DNA of 64,000 nt from Virgibacillus ndiopensis (lineage in GTDB: Bacteria; Bacillota; Bacilli; Bacillales; Amphibacillaceae): NCBI RefSeq assembly GCF_900187325.1, contig NZ_FZMZ01000005.1, forward strand, positions 310,001 through 374,000, written 5' to 3'. Made by a program: the position numbers and the translations under genes. The notes beneath the pieces were generated by a model. That model saw only the letters and a program-made list of their open reading frames with translations. It had not been told where the DNA came from and made no database searches. The first letter of the stretch is position 1; each line of letters begins with the position of its first letter. Shown here piece by piece: positions 48,475 through 58,129 of this stretch.

Positions 48475-48704
48475 TGTAGTATATCGGTAAAATGGTAGCG
48501 TTATTTTGTCGAAATTTGAGAGATTGCATAAATTTTTTAAGAAATTTGTCCTATAACTGTTTATTTCCTTCCGTAAAAATGATATATTTATTTCGGACAT
48601 TACAGTCATACGTCAGATGTCAGATCTCTTGCTCGATTATTTAGAAAATTAGCTTAACATAAGGCTTTTATATTATTTTATTATTTTATTTGTAGGAGGT
48701 CATC

Positions 48705-49430
48705 ATGTCGATTAAATTAGATTCACGTCATTTATATTTGCAGGTTATTGATGAAATTAAGCGCGATATTGAAAGCGGTATCTACAAAGAAAAGCAAAAG
48801 CTTCCATCTGAATTTCAATTGTCCAAGCATCTAGGGGTTTCGCGAGCTACGTTGCGAGAGGCGTTAAGAATTCTGGAAGAAGAGAATGTTGTAACTAGAC
48901 GACATGGTGTAGGAACATTTGTTAATCCAAAACCAATATTTTCATCAGGTATTGAACAGTTAAATAGTGTTACAAACATGATCAAACAATCTGGAAAAGC
49001 ACCGGGTTCTGAATACCTATCAACGGAATTTATTGAACCTACGGAGGAAGACCGAAAAAGATTTTCTCCAAAAGAAATAAAAACATTAGCAAAAATTGAG
49101 CGAGTTCGAACTGCAAATAATGAACCGGTTGTTTTTTGTATTGATAAGGTTCCAGAAGGTTTAATCCCATTAGAATTTGTACATAAAGAGGATTCATTAT
49201 TTCAACTAATGGAAAACCATACTGGAAAACGAATTGCTTATGCTGTTACATTTATTGAACCGATAAGTTATCATGATCGTATATATGATATTTTGGGCTG
49301 TGAACCAGAGCAATCATTGTTGTTACTAAAACAAATGCATTATACAGCAGAAGACGAACCAGTACTATACTCAGCGAATTATTTCAGATCGGATATGTTT
49401 AGTTTTCATGTTTTACGAAAACGTATGTAA
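48705..49430 (+). CDS. ymfC: GntR-family regulator with UTRA domain (YmfC)
   Basis: This regulator has 241 residues. The N-terminal winged helix (about 8-75) carries [23 protein letters not shown] and [10 protein letters not shown]. The C-terminal UTRA-type effector domain (about 95-238) includes [15 protein letters not shown]. It occupies the ymfC position after spoIIIE and lies directly upstream of the nucleoside ABC importer, which it may control. The leader has a tandem GTCAGAT (48614-48627 region) that could be an operator. ATG follows TAGGAGGTCATC. Confidence 0.88.
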   Translation: MSIKLDSRHLYLQVIDEIKRDIESGIYKEKQKLPSEFQLSKHLGVSRATLREALRILEEENVVTRRHGVGTFVNPKPIFSSGIEQLNSVTNMIKQSGKAPGSEYLSTEFIEPTEEDRKRFSPKEIKTLAKIERVRTANNEPVVFCIDKVPEGLIPLEFVHKEDSLFQLMENHTGKRIAYAVTFIEPISYHDRIYDILGCEPEQSLLLLKQMHYTAEDEPVLYSANYFRSDMFSFHVLRKRM

Positions 49431-49562
49431 AGGGTTTCAAACTGTAACTTTATTTTAAGATTTATAGACACTTTAGGGAGGTGGTCGTAAAACAGACGAA
49501 CTACTTATTGCGTCAAGTCATTTATTCTTATTTATACAATTCAAAAGTAGGGGGTTTTTTGA

Positions 49563-50675
49563 TTGAAAAATCGTAAATTTTTATTACTATTTGCTTTACT
49601 GTTAACGCTTGGAATGGTGCTGGCAGCATGCGGAAGTTCAGGGGATGACGAAACAAAGGGAAACGATAGTAAATCAGAAGATGATGCAAGCAGCGAAGGA
49701 GCTTCTGACTTCAGTGCAGCAATGGTAACTGATGTAGGTGGAGTTGATGATAAGTCATTTAACCAATCAGCGTGGGAAGGGCTAAAAGCTTGGGGGAAAG
49801 AGCACGACCTAACAAAAGGAAATGGTTTTGATTACGCACAATCAGATGACAAATCTCAATATATGCCAAATCTAACACGTCTTGTTAAACAAAAGTATAA
49901 TTTAATTTTTGGAATTGGTTTCAAACTAAAAGAAGATATTACAAAAGTATCAAAACAATATCCGGATACACATTTTGCAATTGTTGATGATGTTGTAGAG
50001 CAGCCAAATGTTGCAAGTGTTACATTTAAAGAGCATCAAGGATCATTCTTAGTAGGTGTTGCAGCTGCTAAGAAAACAAAGTCAAACAAAGTTGGATTTG
50101 TAGGTGGAGTTGATTCGCCTTTAATTAACAAATTTGAATCTGGTTTTATTGCTGGTGTTAAATCAGTAAACCCTGATATCGAAGTTGAAGTACAATATGC
50201 TGAATCATTTGGAGCAGCTGATAAAGGTAAACTGATTGCTTCAAATATGTATAACAATGGAATTGACGTTATTTATCATGCTTCAGGCGCAACAGGTAAT
50301 GGTGTATTCGCTCAAGCAAAAGACATCAAACAAAACAATCCCGATCAAGATGTTTGGGTAATTGGTGTTGACCGTGACCAATATGCTGAGGGACAAATTG
50401 ATGATTATAACGTTACTTTAACGTCAATGGTTAAACGTGTAGATATCGCTGTACAAGACCTTGCTAATAAATCAATGAATGGGGAATTCCCTGGTGGAGA
50501 AATCCTAGAGTATGGTTTAGAGGATGAGGCTGTAAGTGTAGCTATGACAAATAAAGAAGCTATGACAGATGATATTGTAAAAGCCGTAGAAGAATGGAAA
50601 GAGAAAATTGTAAATGGCGAGGTTGAAGTTCCTAAAACTCGCGAAGAAACAGACGCTTTTCTTAAAGCATTATAA
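49563..50675 (+). CDS. BMP-family nucleoside-binding lipoprotein
   Basis: This is the substrate-binding lipoprotein of an ABC importer, of the BMP (PnrA/NupN/TcsA) family that binds purine nucleosides. A signal peptide ends in the lipobox LAAC near residue 22, followed by an acidic Ser/Asp linker. The mature domain contains DVGGVDDKSFNQSAWEGL, typical of the family. It has 370 residues and starts with TTG at 49563 behind AGGGGG. With the ATPase and two permeases downstream it forms a complete importer. Which nucleoside it carries cannot be told from sequence. Confidence 0.92.
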   Translation: MKNRKFLLLFALLLTLGMVLAACGSSGDDETKGNDSKSEDDASSEGASDFSAAMVTDVGGVDDKSFNQSAWEGLKAWGKEHDLTKGNGFDYAQSDDKSQYMPNLTRLVKQKYNLIFGIGFKLKEDITKVSKQYPDTHFAIVDDVVEQPNVASVTFKEHQGSFLVGVAAAKKTKSNKVGFVGGVDSPLINKFESGFIAGVKSVNPDIEVEVQYAESFGAADKGKLIASNMYNNGIDVIYHASGATGNGVFAQAKDIKQNNPDQDVWVIGVDRDQYAEGQIDDYNVTLTSMVKRVDIAVQDLANKSMNGEFPGGEILEYGLEDEAVSVAMTNKEAMTDDIVKAVEEWKEKIVNGEVEVPKTREETDAFLKAL

Positions 50676-50680
50676 AATGA

Positions 50681-50706
50681 AAAAGGCTGGAATTACCAGC
50701 CTTTTT
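50681..50706 (+). terminator. Terminator after the BMP lipoprotein gene
   Basis: AAAAGGCTGG at 50681-50690 pairs perfectly with CCAGCCTTTT at 50696-50705, then T. It would let the binding protein be made in excess over the ATPase and permeases, a common arrangement for importers. Confidence 0.85.
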
Positions 50707-50732
50707 CAAACTAAACATGGCTAAAAATCTTT

Positions 50733-50769
50733 AAATGAAAAGTTAACATGTTTTCCGGCCTTTTCATTT
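50733..50769 (+). terminator. Second hairpin before the ATPase gene
   Basis: AAATGAAAAG at 50733-50742 pairs perfectly with CTTTTCATTT at 50760-50769 around a 17-base loop. The downstream sequence is GGTGGTTTTTATT. It may add to termination or act as a leader structure. Confidence 0.45.
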
Positions 50770-50816
50770 GGTGGTTTTTATTAACCAGTAATTTTTATTA
50801 AGAGGGGTGAATAGTG

Positions 50817-52358
50817 GTGGATTACGTTATTGAGATGCTAAATATACGTAAAGAATTTCCTGGCATAGTTGCAAACGATAATATAACTGTACAAGTTAAA
50901 AAAGGTGAAATACATGCATTATTAGGAGAAAATGGTGCAGGAAAGTCAACTTTAATGAATGTACTGTTTGGTTTGTATCAGCCGGAAAAAGGTGAAATTA
51001 AAGTTAAAGGCAAAAAAGTGAATATTACCAATCCAAATATAGCAAATGATTTAGGAATTGGTATGGTTCATCAGCATTTTATGTTGGTAGAACCATTTAC
51101 AGTTACACAAAATATTATTTTAGGTAATGAACCGAAAAAGAAGAGTGGGAAAATAGATATAAAAAAAGCAGAAAAAGAAATTCAGGAACTTTCTGATCGC
51201 TATGGTTTGAAAGTAGATCCAACTGCGAAAATTAGTGATATTTCAGTGGGTATGCAACAACGCGTTGAAATCCTGAAAACGCTATATCGTGGTGCTGACG
51301 TGCTTATTTTTGATGAACCAACAGCTGTACTTACCCCTCAAGAAATTAAAGATTTAATTGAGATTATGCGTTCATTAATTAAGGAAGGCAAATCAATTAT
51401 TTTGATTACACATAAGTTAAAGGAAATTATGGAAGTATGTGACCGTTGTACTGTAATTCGGAAGGGTAAAGGTATCAAAACAGTAGATGTAGAAAATACA
51501 AACGCTACTGAACTTGCTTCTTTAATGGTAGGTCGCGAGATTAGCTTTAAAACGGAAAAAACAGAAGCAAATCCAAAAGAAACTGTATTAAAAATTGATG
51601 ATTTATATGTAAAAGATGCTAGAAAAGTAGACTTGGTTAAGGGTCTTAATCTTGAATTACGTGCAGGTGAAATTGTTGGGATAGCAGGTATTGATGGAAA
51701 TGGTCAAACCGAACTTATTGAGGCTATTACCGGTCTCCGAAAAACTGAATCTGGAACAATTAAGCTAAATAATAAAGATATAACGAATATGAAACCACGT
51801 AAGGTTACTGAAAGTGGAATTGGACATATACCACAGGATCGTCATAAATATGGACTTGTTTTGGACTATCCAATTGGCGAGAATATGGTATTACAAACGT
51901 ATTATCAAAAACCTTTTTCAAAGGGAACCGTATTGAATTATAAAGAAATTTACAAAAAAGCAAATAAATTAATTAAAGAATATGATGTACGTACGCCAAG
52001 TGAATATACAAAAGCACGTGCTCTTTCTGGTGGAAATCAACAAAAAGCGATCATTGGTCGTGAAGTAGATCGTTCGCCGGATCTATTAATTGCTGCACAA
52101 CCAACGAGAGGATTAGATGTAGGCGCAATAGAATTTATTCATAAAAAATTGATTGAAGAACGTGACAAAGGAAAAGCAGTTCTATTAATCTCGTTTGAAC
52201 TAGATGAAATAATAGATGTAAGTGATACGATTTCTGTTATGTTTGACGGTAAAATAGTGGCAAACGTGAAGCCTGAGGAAACAAACGAACAAGAATTAGG
52301 ACTTCTTATGGCAGGTAGTAATAAGACAGAGGCAGGTGATTGGAATGGCATCGAATAA
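50817..52358 (+). CDS. Nucleoside ABC importer ATPase (NupO-like)
   Basis: A tandem ABC ATPase of about 513 residues with two nucleotide-binding domains, like RbsA and NupO. The first has Walker A GENGAGKST near residue 39, signature SVGMQQR and LIFDEPTAV. The second has the degenerate Walker A GIDGNGQTE near 294 and signature LSGGNQQK near 403, the usual asymmetry in this class. GTG at 50817 gives MDYVIEML and the better spacing from GAGGGGTGA; GTG at 50814 would add one residue. It overlaps the first permease gene. Confidence 0.93.
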   Translation: MDYVIEMLNIRKEFPGIVANDNITVQVKKGEIHALLGENGAGKSTLMNVLFGLYQPEKGEIKVKGKKVNITNPNIANDLGIGMVHQHFMLVEPFTVTQNIILGNEPKKKSGKIDIKKAEKEIQELSDRYGLKVDPTAKISDISVGMQQRVEILKTLYRGADVLIFDEPTAVLTPQEIKDLIEIMRSLIKEGKSIILITHKLKEIMEVCDRCTVIRKGKGIKTVDVENTNATELASLMVGREISFKTEKTEANPKETVLKIDDLYVKDARKVDLVKGLNLELRAGEIVGIAGIDGNGQTELIEAITGLRKTESGTIKLNNKDITNMKPRKVTESGIGHIPQDRHKYGLVLDYPIGENMVLQTYYQKPFSKGTVLNYKEIYKKANKLIKEYDVRTPSEYTKARALSGGNQQKAIIGREVDRSPDLLIAAQPTRGLDVGAIEFIHKKLIEERDKGKAVLLISFELDEIIDVSDTISVMFDGKIVANVKPEETNEQELGLLMAGSNKTEAGDWNGIE

Positions 52359-53391
52359 ATTGTTTAATATACTCGTACCGATTATATCTGTTTTACTAGG
52401 TTTAATTGCTGGTGCAATCATTATGCTTGTTTCAGGGTATAATCCAATTGCTGGTTATACAGCATTGTGGAATGGTGCATTTGGTGATTTATATTTCATG
52501 GGAGAAACAGTAAGGCAAATAACACCTTACATTTTAACAGGTCTAGCGGTTGCATTTGCTTTTAGATCAGGCTTATTTAACATCGGAGCAGAAGGACAGG
52601 TTATTGTTGGTTGGCTCGCCGCTGTATGGGTTGGACTGGCCATAGATGCGCCAATGATTATTCATTTACCATTAGCAGTTATTGCTGCAGCAGTAGCAGG
52701 GGCAATTTGGGGATTTATACCAGGCATATTAAAGGCAAAACTTGGTGTTCATGAAGTTATTGTAACTATCATGATGAATTATATCGCTTTATATTGTACA
52801 AATGAAATTATAAGAAGTGTTTTAACAGATAATATGGATTCAACTGAAATTATTCCTCCTTCTGCATCGTTAGCTTCTGAATGGTTGCAAGGATTAACGT
52901 TTTTTTCTCGTATGCATTATGGTATTTTAATTGCCTTATTTGCAGCAGTGGTTATGTGGTTTATTATGCAACGGACAACCATTGGATATGAGTTAAAAGC
53001 GGTTGGCTTTAATCAACATGCTTCAAAGTATGCCGGAATGAAGGTTAGTAAAAATATTATTCTATCGATGGTAATTGCTGGTGCATTTGCAGGATTGGCA
53101 GGTGCCATGGAAGGTTTAGGAACTTATGGATCAATTTCGGTTATGTCTGGCTTCACGAACTTGGGTTTTGATGGTATCGCAGTAGCCTTACTGGGAGCAA
53201 ATACCGCTTTAGGTGTTGTACTTGCTGCTATCTTGTTTGGTGTATTAAAAGTAGGTGCTATCAATATGCCAACAGGGGCAGAAGTACCAACTGAGCTTGT
53301 TGATATTATCATTGCATTGATTATTTTCTTTGTTGCATCAAGTTACATTATACGATGGATTTTACTTCGCTTTAAAAAGGAGGGGAAATAA
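52345..53391 (+). CDS. Nucleoside ABC importer permease 1 (NupP-like)
   Basis: A branched-chain/ribose-type permease with 348 residues, the length of B. subtilis NupP, and about nine membrane helices. The characteristic ALAVAFAFRSGLFNIG-like stretch (read here as GLAVAFAFRSGLFNIGAEGQ) lies near residue 70 and KLGVHEVIVTIMMNYIA near 133. I chose ATG 52345 with AGGTG just upstream; GTG at 52336 would add three residues. Its start lies inside the ATPase gene and it stops right before the second permease. Confidence 0.92.
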   Translation: MASNKLFNILVPIISVLLGLIAGAIIMLVSGYNPIAGYTALWNGAFGDLYFMGETVRQITPYILTGLAVAFAFRSGLFNIGAEGQVIVGWLAAVWVGLAIDAPMIIHLPLAVIAAAVAGAIWGFIPGILKAKLGVHEVIVTIMMNYIALYCTNEIIRSVLTDNMDSTEIIPPSASLASEWLQGLTFFSRMHYGILIALFAAVVMWFIMQRTTIGYELKAVGFNQHASKYAGMKVSKNIILSMVIAGAFAGLAGAMEGLGTYGSISVMSGFTNLGFDGIAVALLGANTALGVVLAAILFGVLKVGAINMPTGAEVPTELVDIIIALIIFFVASSYIIRWILLRFKKEGK

Positions 53392-54345
53392 ATGGTAGAT
53401 ATTTTACAATCAATCATTCCACCAGCACTATTCTTTTCAGCACCTCTTATTTTTACGGCCTTAGGCGGAGTATTCAGTGAACGTTCTGGTGTTGTTAATA
53501 TTGGTTTAGAAGGTTTAATGGTAATGGGGGCATTTGTTGGTATTGTATTTAACTTAACATTTGCTGATGTATTTGGCGACTGGACACCTTGGTTATCGAT
53601 TATTGTTGCTATGGTTGTTTCTGCTATATTCTCAATAATTCACGCTGTAGCGTCTGTTTCATTTAGAGCAGACCAAGTTGTTAGTGGTGTGGCTATAAAT
53701 TTTCTGGCACTTGGTTTAGGGGTTTTCCTTACAAAGCAATGGTATGACAAAGGGCAAACTGATATGGTTACAAAGCCATTTTATACAATGGATATCCCGC
53801 TTTTAAGCAAAGTTCCAGTCATTGGTGATATCTTTTTCCAAGGTATCTATTTGACTTCTTATTTAGCTATTATATTAGCATTTGTTGCATGGTATGTACT
53901 TCATAAAACACCTTTTGGCTTACGTTTAAGAGCAGTAGGTGAACATCCAGCAGCTGCTGATACAAATGGTATAAATGTTTATAAAATGCGTTATATAGCT
54001 GTAATCATTTCTGGTGCAATGGGAGGACTAGGTGGTTCCGTTTTTGCATTGACTATTGCACTTAACTTTTCCCATGCAACAATCGTCGGCCAAGGTTTTA
54101 TGTCACTCGCTGCAGTAATATTTGGTAAATGGCATCCGCTTGGTGCGATGGGAGCAGCATTATTCTTTGGCTTTGCTCAAAGTCTAAGTGTCATCAGTGC
54201 TGGTGTTCCATTCTTAGAAGATGTACCACAAGTATTCTTGTTGATCGCGCCATATGTATTAACCATTCTTGCTTTAGCAGGTTTTGTAGGACGATCAGAA
54301 GCACCAAAAGCAAATGGTGTCCCGTATATTAAAGGTAGCAGATAA
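53392..54345 (+). CDS. Nucleoside ABC importer permease 2 (NupQ-like)
   Basis: The second permease has 317 residues and about nine membrane helices. It has GVFSERSGVVNIGLEGLM near residue 27 and FRADQVVSGVAINFLALG near residue 94, typical of NupQ. Its ATG follows the permease 1 stop with no gap, with AGGAGGGGA inside the preceding gene. A strong terminator ends the importer operon. Together with the lipoprotein and ATPase it should take up nucleosides into the cytoplasm. Confidence 0.92.
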   Translation: MVDILQSIIPPALFFSAPLIFTALGGVFSERSGVVNIGLEGLMVMGAFVGIVFNLTFADVFGDWTPWLSIIVAMVVSAIFSIIHAVASVSFRADQVVSGVAINFLALGLGVFLTKQWYDKGQTDMVTKPFYTMDIPLLSKVPVIGDIFFQGIYLTSYLAIILAFVAWYVLHKTPFGLRLRAVGEHPAAADTNGINVYKMRYIAVIISGAMGGLGGSVFALTIALNFSHATIVGQGFMSLAAVIFGKWHPLGAMGAALFFGFAQSLSVISAGVPFLEDVPQVFLLIAPYVLTILALAGFVGRSEAPKANGVPYIKGSR

Positions 54346-54351
54346 TGTAAA

Positions 54352-54392
54352 AAAACTGACTTGATTATAAATTATTCAAGTCAGTTTTTTTA
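54352..54392 (+). terminator. Terminator after the importer operon
   Basis: AAAACTGACTTG at 54352-54363 pairs perfectly with CAAGTCAGTTTT at 54377-54388, followed by T. Confidence 0.92.
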
Positions 54393-54493
54393 TTTTTTCC
54401 AAAAATAGCCTATAATAAAAGGAATAGATATAATTGAAATTGAAATAGTAAGAAGGATCATTTAATCAAATACATAATAATGGAGGAGACAGA

Positions 54494-55783
54494 ATGACTG
54501 AAGTTACAGAAGAGGTTCTAAATAGTAACGGTATGAATGTACACCTTGTTCCAACAAGAAAATACAAAACCATCAATATAGTGGCTAAATTTAAGGCGTC
54601 TTTGCAACGTGAAACCATAACTAAAAGAGCATTGCTTCCATATATATTACAACAAGGTACCAAATGTTATACAAGCAGTAGGACATTGCAAACAAAATTA
54701 GACGAACTTTATGGAGCTGTTTTGTCAATTAATGGTACAAAAAAAGGGAATCATCATATCATTACCATTCGCTTAGAAATAGCTAATCATAAGTTTATTG
54801 CCGATCAGTCACCAATTATTGATGAAGCGCTAGAATTGTTTAACGAAATAATTTTTCATCCAAATACCGAGAATGGGGCATTTGTTTCAACAATTGTGGA
54901 TCGTGAAAAAGAAACACTTAAGCAAAAAATAAGCGCTATTCAAGACGATAAAATGAGCTATGCAAATATGCGCTTGATTGATGCAATGTGTAAAGATGAA
55001 CAGTATAGTACCCATTTGCATGGGTATGAAGAAGATCTCTCTTCGATAACAGCGGAAAATTTGTATTCTTATTATCAGACGATGGTGAAAGAGGATCAAT
55101 TAGACCTTTATCTATTGGGTGACTTTGAAACTACAACGATGAAGGAGAAAATTACGAATCATTTGCAGCGTGAAGAGGCTAATATTTCGTTCATTCAAGA
55201 AGATACTCAACCAAAAAAACAGGAAAAACCAAATGTTGTCATTGAAAAACAATCTATCCAACAAGCAAAACTACATTTAGGTTATCGAACAAATTGTACG
55301 TATCAAGATGATGATTATTTTGCATTACAGGTTTTTAATGGTATTTTCGGTGGATTTCCTAATTCTAAATTGTTTATAAATGTCCGTGAAAAAAATAGTT
55401 TGGCTTATTACGCCGCATCTCGTCTAGAAAGTCACAAAGGATTATTATTTGTTTTTAGTGGTATTGCTCCAGAAGATTATGAAAAAGCAAGAGAGATTAT
55501 CGAACTTCAAATGGATACAATGAAAAAAGGTGAATTTACAGAGGATAACATGAGTGAAACGAAAGAATTAATTGTTAATCAATTGTTGGAAACAATGGAT
55601 CATCCACAGGGCTTAATTGAATTGTTGTACCAACAGGTTGTGGCAAATAAAAAACTTTCACCAGAGCAACTAATTTCGAATATTAAACAAGTGACAAAGG
55701 AAAACGTAATCGACATTGCCAACAAGATTGAGCAAGACACAGTGTACCTGTTGACAAATGAGGGAGGTAACTCAAATGAATAA
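54494..55783 (+). CDS. ymfF: M16-family protein YmfF lacking the zinc motif
   Basis: A 429-residue M16 peptidase homologue. The place of the HxxEH zinc motif reads ALLPYILQQGTK (near residue 40), so it has no catalytic site. It keeps the M16 fold, with C-terminal LYGDFE-like and NVREKNSLAYYAASRLESHKG-like segments (the latter near residue 300). It overlaps the active partner ymfH by eight bases. M16 proteins often pair an active and an inactive subunit, so a YmfF-YmfH heterodimer is a reasonable inference. ATG follows TGGAGGAGAC. Confidence 0.9.
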   Translation: MTEVTEEVLNSNGMNVHLVPTRKYKTINIVAKFKASLQRETITKRALLPYILQQGTKCYTSSRTLQTKLDELYGAVLSINGTKKGNHHIITIRLEIANHKFIADQSPIIDEALELFNEIIFHPNTENGAFVSTIVDREKETLKQKISAIQDDKMSYANMRLIDAMCKDEQYSTHLHGYEEDLSSITAENLYSYYQTMVKEDQLDLYLLGDFETTTMKEKITNHLQREEANISFIQEDTQPKKQEKPNVVIEKQSIQQAKLHLGYRTNCTYQDDDYFALQVFNGIFGGFPNSKLFINVREKNSLAYYAASRLESHKGLLFVFSGIAPEDYEKAREIIELQMDTMKKGEFTEDNMSETKELIVNQLLETMDHPQGLIELLYQQVVANKKLSPEQLISNIKQVTKENVIDIANKIEQDTVYLLTNEGGNSNE

Positions 55784-57059
55784 ACAATCTTATGCGGATA
55801 TCGGTGAAACAATTTATTCTGAGAGGTTTGATAATGGTTTATCGGTGTATTTGTTGCCAAAAACAGATATGGCAAAAACGTATGGTATTTTTTCAACAAA
55901 TTATGGGTCTATTGATCAAACATTTGTTCCAATCAAGGAAAACGAACAAATCACTGTGCCTGAAGGTGTTGCTCATTTCTTAGAACATAAATTGTTTGAA
56001 AAAGAAGACAGAGATGTATTTGCTGATTTCGGTAAACAAGGTGCCTCTGCTAACGCCTTCACATCTTTTACTAAAACGGCTTATTTATTTTCAGCGACAA
56101 ATCATATTGATAAAAATGTTGAAACGTTAATTGACTTTGTTCAAGACCCTTATTTCTCGGAAAAATCGGTAGAAAAAGAAAAAGGCATAATTGCTCAAGA
56201 GATTACCATGTACGATGATCAACCCGATTGGCAGGCTTTTATGGGGACAATCAAGAGTATGTTTAAAAATCACCCAGTAAATATTGACATTGCTGGCACG
56301 GTTGAATCGATTAATTCCATCACGAAAGATGATCTATACACTTGCTATAATACGTTTTACCATCCTGAAAATATGACACTGTTTATTGCAGGAAATTTTG
56401 ATCCAGACAACATGATGAATTTGATTAAAGATAACCAGGCGAATAAAAACTTTGTAAAAATGGATGAAATTAAACGTGATTTCCCCGATGAACCGAAAGA
56501 AGTTGCTATGAAGGAAAACAAAATAATTATGCCTGTTTCTATTCCAAAATGTACGATAGGAATTAAAGAATCGTTTACGGCATTAAATGGGGAAGAATTT
56601 TTAATAAAGGATTTACTACAAAATATGGTATTAGATCATTACTTTTCAAAAGGTGGATCATTTTATCAAACATTGTATGACGAGCAACTTATTGATGCCA
56701 GCTTTTATTTTGAAACAAATTTAGAGAAAAACTTTGGGTATTCTTTAATCGGAGGGAACACATCAAAACCGGAAGAATTCACAAAAAGAATTACCGAAAT
56801 GCTACTAAGTACTAATCAGGCAGAACTTAGTAATGAAGAATTTGATCGCATGAAGAAAAAGAAAATTGGTCAGTTATTGAGAGCAATGAATTCACTCGAA
56901 TTTGTTAGTAACAAATTTATACATTATCGTACAGTTGGAATTGATTTATTTGAACTAATACCAACAATTCAATCGTTAACATTAGAACAAGCAAACACCT
57001 TTCTTCAAAGCTGGATTGAAAAGGAGCGGTTGTCGGTTTGTAAAATTGTTGCAGAATAA
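55776..57059 (+). CDS. ymfH: M16 zinc peptidase YmfH
   Basis: This is the catalytic partner of YmfF. With ATG at 55776 it has 427 residues; GGGAGGTAA just upstream supports it over an earlier frame start at 55758. The zinc motif HFLEH is at about residue 67 in GVAHFLEHKLFEKE, and the second Glu lies in KEKGIIAQEITMYDD near 140. It starts inside the end of ymfF and ends 9 bases before ymfI. Its natural substrates are not known. Confidence 0.93.
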   Translation: MNKQSYADIGETIYSERFDNGLSVYLLPKTDMAKTYGIFSTNYGSIDQTFVPIKENEQITVPEGVAHFLEHKLFEKEDRDVFADFGKQGASANAFTSFTKTAYLFSATNHIDKNVETLIDFVQDPYFSEKSVEKEKGIIAQEITMYDDQPDWQAFMGTIKSMFKNHPVNIDIAGTVESINSITKDDLYTCYNTFYHPENMTLFIAGNFDPDNMMNLIKDNQANKNFVKMDEIKRDFPDEPKEVAMKENKIIMPVSIPKCTIGIKESFTALNGEEFLIKDLLQNMVLDHYFSKGGSFYQTLYDEQLIDASFYFETNLEKNFGYSLIGGNTSKPEEFTKRITEMLLSTNQAELSNEEFDRMKKKKIGQLLRAMNSLEFVSNKFIHYRTVGIDLFELIPTIQSLTLEQANTFLQSWIEKERLSVCKIVAE

Positions 57060-57068
57060 GGGGATAGA

Positions 57069-57785
57069 ATGGGAAAGAATGTACTTATAATTGGAGCTAG
57101 TGGTGATATAGGAGTTGCTATTGCCGAACGTCTTGCTAGGGAAGGATATCAGTTACTGTTACATTTTCATATAAACAAAGAGGCAATTGATTGCTTAAGG
57201 AATAAAGTAGCTGAAGAAAGTATTTTAATGGAAATACAAGCGGATTTACGTCATGATCAAGGAATTGAAGCTTTTCTAAAAAAGGTTGTGTTTCCTGTTG
57301 ACTCCATCATATTTGCTAGTGGAAATGCTCACTACGGGTTATTTCAACATACAAACGTTGTGGATATGGAAGAAATGCTTACTTTACATGTGAAAGCACC
57401 ATGGATCATAACGAACAACTTATTACCACGATTGATCCGAAATCAATCGGGAAATATTGTCTTTATAACATCTATATGGGGGGACATTGGAGCAGGCAAT
57501 GAGGTAATATATTCTTCAGTTAAAGGAGCGCAAAATAGCTTTGTGAAAGCTTTGGCGAAAGAAGTTGCGCCGAGCGGAATATCAGTAAATGCAGTTAGCC
57601 CTGGTTTTATTGATACAAAAATGAATGCAAATTTATCGGCTTCGGAAAGAGAAACAGTTATAAATGAGATACCAATGAATCGTGCAGGGTTACCGGATGA
57701 AGTTGCACATACAGTAAGCTTTCTTTTGGATGATAGATCTAATTATATACAAGGTGAAATTATTCGAATAAATGGCGGGTGGTAA
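57069..57785 (+). CDS. ymfI: EF-P 5-aminopentanone reductase YmfI (SDR family)
   Basis: YmfI is a short-chain dehydrogenase/reductase. In B. subtilis it reduces 5-aminopentanone to 5-aminopentanol on Lys32 of elongation factor P. In 238 residues the NADP-binding motif is GASGDIG near residue 9, and the catalytic residues are a Ser in VFITS near 135 and the YxxxK in IYSSVKGA near 148. GINVNAV-type sequence appears as GISVNAVSPGF. ATG at 57069 follows AAGGGGATAG. The EF-P function is inferred from the ymfI position and family. Confidence 0.86.
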   Translation: MGKNVLIIGASGDIGVAIAERLAREGYQLLLHFHINKEAIDCLRNKVAEESILMEIQADLRHDQGIEAFLKKVVFPVDSIIFASGNAHYGLFQHTNVVDMEEMLTLHVKAPWIITNNLLPRLIRNQSGNIVFITSIWGDIGAGNEVIYSSVKGAQNSFVKALAKEVAPSGISVNAVSPGFIDTKMNANLSASERETVINEIPMNRAGLPDEVAHTVSFLLDDRSNYIQGEIIRINGGW

Positions 57786-57868
57786 GTCAATCGAAACTTG
57801 TTTTACATGTATAAACCAGATTGGAATTCAAATACTATACATGTAAAAATAAATGAGGAGGCTACACC

Positions 57869-58123
57869 ATGTCAGTATTGGATAACTTTGATACCTGGAA
57901 AGATTTTTTAGCCAATAGATTAGAACAGGCGCAACAAGAGGGTATGAGCCAGCAAACCATTTCAAATATGGCATTTGAAGTAGGCGATTACCTATCCAAA
58001 CATACCGATGCAAAAAATAGTGAAGAAGCAATATTGAGTGAATTATGGAATGCTGCTTCTCAAGACGAACGACACGCAATCGCAAACTCCATGGTTAAAC
58101 TTGTACAAGGGAAAACAAATTAA
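57869..58123 (+). CDS. ymfJ: DUF3243 protein YmfJ
   Basis: An 84-residue small soluble protein of the DUF3243 family (YmfJ). It starts MSVLDNFDTWKDFLANRLEQ, has a helical layout, and includes VGDYLSKHTDAKNSEE. It lies between ymfI and ymfK as in B. subtilis. ATG follows TGAGGAGGCTAC. A strong terminator follows. Function is unknown. Confidence 0.9.
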   Translation: MSVLDNFDTWKDFLANRLEQAQQEGMSQQTISNMAFEVGDYLSKHTDAKNSEEAILSELWNAASQDERHAIANSMVKLVQGKTN

Positions 58124-58129
58124 TTTTTT

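Noticed and set aside
48532-48546. CodY-box-like ATTTTTTAAGAAATT upstream of ymfC
   Set aside because: Four mismatches to AATTTTCWGAAAATT in very AT-rich DNA are too many to call, though CodY control of nucleoside import is known in B. subtilis.
49431-49562. Purine riboswitch before the nucleoside importer
   Set aside because: The conserved loop and junction bases of the purine aptamer are not present.
49474-49576. Strong GGGAGGTGG with a GTG-initiated 31-codon frame overlapping the start of the BMP lipoprotein gene
   Set aside because: The Shine-Dalgarno-like sequence overlaps the GTG itself, so initiation there is unlikely, and no other start is suitably spaced. A leader peptide cannot be supported.
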